From Chloroflexota bacterium (GTDB lineage: Bacteria; Chloroflexota; Anaerolineae; UBA2200), in assembly GCA_014360755.1 (NCBI GenBank), contig JACIWX010000005.1, positions 124,001 to 188,000 of the forward strand: DNA of 64,000 nt. The letters run 5' to 3'. The notes beneath the pieces were generated by a model. It was not told the DNA's origin and did not search any database. It saw only the letters and a list, made by a program, of their open reading frames with translations. Every line of letters starts with the position of its first letter. Positions within the stretch are counted from its first letter, which is position 1. Both the position numbers and the translations under genes were made by a program. Shown one piece after another: positions 60,671 to 64,000 of this stretch.

Positions 60671-62539
60671 GTGAAGAGCGTGTCTGTCTTGCCTGAATGC
60701 CCTAGCCACTGGATCAGGCAGCATTGGACCGACCTAGCATTGTTTGGCCTCCTGCCTGGCGCGTTCCTCCTGCGGATATATGGCTTAGACTGGGATCATG
60801 GTTTCTTCTTCCATCCGGATGAGCGCCAGATTTTGATGGTTGTCGCTGGCTTATCATGGCCACGAGATCCTCTCACATTGTTGACTCCTCATAGTCCCCT
60901 GAACCCTCATTTCTTTGCCTATGGTTCTTTTCCAATATATCTGCTGCGCTTGCTCTCTTCGTTACTGGCGGTTTGGCGTGCAGAGTGGGCTTCTATGGGC
61001 CGCTTCTATCTGTTAGGTCGCCTCCTTTCCGCGTTCTTTGACACGCTTACCGTATGGAGTACCTACTTGTTAGCGCGCAAGGTACATGGTCGGTTTGCAG
61101 CTATTCTAGCCGCTACTTTTGTCATTTTCACTGTCTTGCATATCCAACAAGCCCACTTCTATACGGTAGATACCCTTCTTACGGTGCTGGTCGTCCTGGC
61201 TGTCCACAAAGCCGTGGATGTTGCGCGAGGTGGGAGACTCCGTGATGGGTTGATGCTTGGCGTGATTTTCGGTATGGCTCTGGCGACAAAGGTCAGCGCG
61301 TTGCCACTGATCGCAGTAGTGATAGCAGCGTGGTTAGCATTTGGCTGGCCCCAGCCGAGAAAGGGGGAGAAGGTATGGCTTCGGTTGCGATCGGCATGGC
61401 ATCAAGTGCAGAGTAAAGCATTGCGCACCCTCGGGATGGCTGCAGGGTGCTTTGTCCTATTGCAGCCTTATGCTGTGATAGATGGATACCATTTTGCCCT
61501 GGGAGTAGGACAGGAGATCGCGATGGCGCGCGGGTGGTTCGACTTTCCCTACACACGCCAGTATATTGGCACCGTTCCCTATCTCTATCATGCGAGGCAG
61601 ATCTTGTTGTTTGCGATGGGCTTACCGCTGGGGTGCCTGGGCTTCAGCGGCTTATTGTGGCTGTTTCTCCGCCAATGGCGGCATTTTTCTCGCGACGAAG
61701 CCGTTCTGATGGTTTGGCCCGTGCTCTATATGGCAGTGAATGGAGGATCACATGCCAAGTTCATCCGTTATGCACTGCCCATTTTGCCATTCCTCTCCCT
61801 AGCCGCGGCAGCGATGTGGGTGAAAACTTGGGATATGCTGGGGAAAGCCCGCCGCAATCAGGGACGGTGCCCTGCATTGTTGATGAGATGGGCATGGGGG
61901 CTATTGCTCTGTGGAGTTTTGCTAGCTACCCTATTCTATGCCATCGCGTTTCTGAATGTTTATCGGCAGGTGCATCCCTGGATACAGGCGACAGCATGGC
62001 TTTGCCAGCATGCCCCGGCAGGGAGCTCGATACTGACGGAGTACTGGGATGATCCCCTGCCCGTGCAAGGAGGGATTTCGCGTGGGGGATGTCCGAAGGA
62101 ATACGTTTTCATCACAATAGACATGTACGCCGTAGATACGGAAGCGCGATTGGAGAATTTGCTCGATAGCATTGAGGCTAGCAATTACATTGTACTCTCC
62201 AGCCAGAGGCTTTATGCGCCTATCTCACGCCTGTCCGAATGCTATCCGATAGCCAGCCGTTATTATCAGCGCTTGTTCGCTGAAGAACTCGGTTTTCAGT
62301 TGGTGGCGGCACCGGCGGTATATCCACAATGGCTGGGCATCACCTTGTTGGATAACCCACGCCATGGCTTGCCGTTGCCTTCACCCCTGCTCCTCGTGGC
62401 AAGCCAGCCCAAGGGTTTGGTTCTCCACCTGGGCCAGGCTGATGAGAGTTTTACCGTGTACGATCATCCCCAACCCCTGATCTTTGCCAAGGTTACACGC
62501 CTGTCACGTGAGGAACTGCGGACACTGCTTGTGCCCTGA
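60671..62539 (+). CDS. GT-C membrane glycosyltransferase (family 39-like)
   Basis: A 622-residue integral membrane protein with about eleven transmembrane segments. The first external loop carries DHGFFFHPDERQIL, with the Asp-Glu motif that GT39/ArnT/PMT-like enzymes use to bind lipid-linked sugar. A C-terminal soluble region of about 170 residues follows the last helix. It should transfer a sugar from a polyprenyl phosphate to protein or glycan outside the membrane. The start is a GTG without a strong ribosome site, so it may be a few codons off. The next genes, a flippase-like protein and a GT4, suggest a glycan pathway. Confidence 0.85.
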   Translation: MKSVSVLPECPSHWIRQHWTDLALFGLLPGAFLLRIYGLDWDHGFFFHPDERQILMVVAGLSWPRDPLTLLTPHSPLNPHFFAYGSFPIYLLRLLSSLLAVWRAEWASMGRFYLLGRLLSAFFDTLTVWSTYLLARKVHGRFAAILAATFVIFTVLHIQQAHFYTVDTLLTVLVVLAVHKAVDVARGGRLRDGLMLGVIFGMALATKVSALPLIAVVIAAWLAFGWPQPRKGEKVWLRLRSAWHQVQSKALRTLGMAAGCFVLLQPYAVIDGYHFALGVGQEIAMARGWFDFPYTRQYIGTVPYLYHARQILLFAMGLPLGCLGFSGLLWLFLRQWRHFSRDEAVLMVWPVLYMAVNGGSHAKFIRYALPILPFLSLAAAAMWVKTWDMLGKARRNQGRCPALLMRWAWGLLLCGVLLATLFYAIAFLNVYRQVHPWIQATAWLCQHAPAGSSILTEYWDDPLPVQGGISRGGCPKEYVFITIDMYAVDTEARLENLLDSIEASNYIVLSSQRLYAPISRLSECYPIASRYYQRLFAEELGFQLVAAPAVYPQWLGITLLDNPRHGLPLPSPLLLVASQPKGLVLHLGQADESFTVYDHPQPLIFAKVTRLSREELRTLLVP

Positions 62540-62621
62540 GGTTACTCGTTCTGTGCTAAGAGCGCATCTGAGGGTTGGGCATAGCGTACCCAGTTGGGAT
62601 ACTCCCTGTGTTTGGGTCCAC

Positions 62622-62650
62622 TTGTCAATACTCTAGCCGTGGGTTATAAT
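62622..62650 (+). promoter_or_regulatory. Promoter of the flippase-like gene, probably leaderless
   Basis: TTGTCA (62622-62627), 17 bases, TATAAT (62645-62650); ATG 62659 is eight bases after the -10. Confidence 0.72.
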
Positions 62651-62658
62651 TGCCGACG

Positions 62659-63660
62659 ATGAAAAAATGGCGTCCATGGATTGGTATTCTCATTAGCATA
62701 GTGTGTCTCTATCTCGTCGCCAGAGGCCTGGATTTTGGCAGCCTGCTGACGGCACTCAGCCAAGTGCATTATGTGCTTCTTTTACCTGTCATTGGATTGC
62801 TCGTCTTCATTTTCCTGGCGCGAGCCTTGCGCTGGCGGGCATTGTTTCATACGCATGCGAGGTTGCGCATTGGCCGGCTGTTCAACTGGGTCAATATTGG
62901 CTATCTGATCAATCACGTGTCTCCGCTGCGCCTTGGAGATCTACTGAGGGCTTACTTGCTTGCTCAGTTAGAATCACTGAGCCCTGTGCAGGCGCTGGCT
63001 ACCGTGGTTGTAGAACGGGTTGCCGATACATTGACCATCTTGGTTCTGCTGCTCTGTCTGTTCCCCTTCCTCTCGTTGCCCGATGCTTTTCTACGTCCTG
63101 CTTTTGGCATCGGCGTCTTGACCACAGCAGCCGTGATTTTCTTCTTTTTCTTAGCGGTGCAACGGGAACGCAGTCTAGCACTCTACGATAGGTTCGTAAG
63201 CCGGGTTGGTTTTTTGGATCGAACATGGGTGCGACGAAGTGTTGTCTCAGCAATGGATGGTTTGTCGGCGCTGGGTTCACTTCGCGGGGCAGTGGAAGTA
63301 TTGGCGTGGTCGCTGGTTATCTGGATCAGTACAGCGGTCGAGTTCTACGCTGTGATGCGGATTAGTGGCTTGCGGCTGCCTTTCGCAGCCGCGTTGGCTG
63401 TGCTATGCTTTACGTCACTGGGCATGGTGGTGCCTTCTTCGCCCGGGTATATAGGCGTCTTTGAGTACATTACTGTGGTTGCTCTCTCGCTGTTTGGGGT
63501 AGATAAGGAGAGCGCGCTAGGCTATGCGCTGGTGCTCCATGCGCTGAGCTATCTCATCGTGGCAGTGTTAGGGCTTGTTGCGATTTGGATAGAGGGCTAT
63601 TCCTACTCGCGCCTGCGCGAGACACTTAGCCAGGTGGGGTCTCATCAAATGTTCACATAA
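62659..63660 (+). CDS. Flippase-like membrane protein (lysylphosphatidylglycerol synthase TM family)
   Basis: A 333-residue protein with about eight transmembrane segments of the UPF0104/AglD-like family: ARALRWRALF, YLINHVSPLRLGDLLRAYLLA, VVVERVADTLTIL and GMVVPSSPGYIGVFEY are its typical conserved loops. Members are thought to act in transport or transfer of lipid-linked groups. It has no C-terminal synthase domain, so it is not MprF itself. ATG 62659 is supported by the promoter, which lies too close for a leader; no ribosome site is visible. Confidence 0.87.
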   Translation: MKKWRPWIGILISIVCLYLVARGLDFGSLLTALSQVHYVLLLPVIGLLVFIFLARALRWRALFHTHARLRIGRLFNWVNIGYLINHVSPLRLGDLLRAYLLAQLESLSPVQALATVVVERVADTLTILVLLLCLFPFLSLPDAFLRPAFGIGVLTTAAVIFFFFLAVQRERSLALYDRFVSRVGFLDRTWVRRSVVSAMDGLSALGSLRGAVEVLAWSLVIWISTAVEFYAVMRISGLRLPFAAALAVLCFTSLGMVVPSSPGYIGVFEYITVVALSLFGVDKESALGYALVLHALSYLIVAVLGLVAIWIEGYSYSRLRETLSQVGSHQMFT

Positions 63661-63693
63661 TGCAAATTCTATGCTGCTGGAGGAACATGGCTA

Positions 63694-64000
63694 GTGAAAA
63701 TACTCGTCATATTAACATACTACTACCCTCATTGGACGGGCTTAACGGCTTATGCCAGACGGTTGTCGGAAGGCTTGGCTCGTCGAGGTCATCAGGTTAC
63801 TGTGCTGACCTCGCGCTATTGGCGCACTCTTGCCAAAGAAGAAGTACACAAGGGTGTGCGCATTGTACGTCTTGAACCTTTGATGCGTATCAGCCGAGGC
63901 TTGGTGATGCCCGGCTTTCCTTTTGCGGCCTATCGTCTCATTAACGAACATGACGTAGTACAAGTCCATATCCCCATCCTAGAATCCCCGCTGGTTACTG
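63694..64000 (+). CDS. Glycosyltransferase family 4, N-terminal part (runs off window)
   Basis: The frame from GTG 63694 stays open to the end of the window (102 residues). It starts KILVILTYYYPHWTGLTAYA, continues RLSEGLARRGHQVTVLTSRYW and KGVRIVRLEP, the usual N-terminal Rossmann half of GT4 enzymes such as mannosyl- or glucosyltransferases. GGAGG lies ten bases before the GTG. Acceptor and donor cannot be read from this part. It follows the flippase-like gene by 33 bases. Confidence 0.85.
   Translation, partial: MKILVILTYYYPHWTGLTAYARRLSEGLARRGHQVTVLTSRYWRTLAKEEVHKGVRIVRLEPLMRISRGLVMPGFPFAAYRLINEHDVVQVHIPILESPLVT

Overview
The window reads as one contiguous piece of chromosome from a free-living bacterium, most likely a member of the Chloroflexota (Anaerolineae-like). 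That placement is an inference. It rests on several secreted proteins with long Thr/Pro 'TPTP' linkers, a protein with 'YFPATGH'-type repeats, a short YidC of the monoderm type, GT-C membrane glycosyltransferases with an RGDG..YF start, and the general gene mix. No phage, plasmid, rRNA or CRISPR array is visible. Coding density is high, with both strands used in short operons. Primary promoters are easy to see: about twenty TTGnnn-N17-TATAAT pairs, almost all with a 17-base spacer.

Layout. 1-6.4 kb: 3' part of transketolase, a GH31 glucosidase, a metallo-beta-lactamase-fold protein without its metal site, and an AlaX-type editing protein. 6.5-12.3 kb: ECF sigma/anti-sigma pair, ftsY, prfB with a programmed +1 frameshift, a HAD hydrolase and a glycerophosphodiesterase. 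12.4-17.2 kb: fusA with a structured leader, malQ, pspA. 17.6-23.7 kb: an origin-type cluster rpmH-rnpA-yidD-(PQQ propeller)-yidC-jag-(PfkB kinase)-parA-parB, but without dnaA. 23.7-35.8 kb: mixed housekeeping (birA, rnhA, polX, HAD, HD, a nitrilase homologue without its cysteine, SH3-type surface proteins, YbaK). 35.9-41 kb: a PPi-type phosphofructokinase and class II aldolase, tRNA-Leu(CAA), GT2, a QueG-like Fe-S protein, a CaiB-type CoA-transferase. 41.2-44 kb: a tight operon of glyoxalase-II-like hydrolase, a bacterial translin, and a Cas4-like nuclease that appears split into two membrane-anchored halves around an L,D-transpeptidase gene. 44-50 kb: frameshifted GT-C membrane protein, nadK, recN, galT, HIT protein. 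50-53 kb: tRNA-Pro(GGG), ffh, rpsP, khpA. 53-64 kb: dprA, manC, cinA, tRNA-Leu(GAG), rho, a LysM/M23 peptidase, a DUF3795 protein, a c-di-AMP receptor, and a membrane glycosyltransferase/flippase/GT4 set that runs off the end.

The window also holds eight copies of one 130-200 bp dispersed element with terminal inverted repeats (GAGAGTGTTG...CAACACTCTC). Most are flanked by recognisable 6-8 bp direct repeats, which marks them as a MITE-like non-autonomous transposable family. All copies are intergenic, and two bracket tRNA-Leu(GAG).

The genes fit together as core functions. Both SRP GTPases (FtsY, Ffh), YidC and YidD serve membrane insertion. KhpA and KhpB/Jag are present as a pair. ParA/ParB handle segregation, while RecN, DprA, PolX and RNase HI serve DNA maintenance. 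Tkt, the PPi-type Pfk, Fba, MalQ, GH31 and GalT make up central sugar metabolism. The most unusual items are the split Cas4-like pair next to translin, the MITE family, and three enzyme-family members that have lost catalytic residues.
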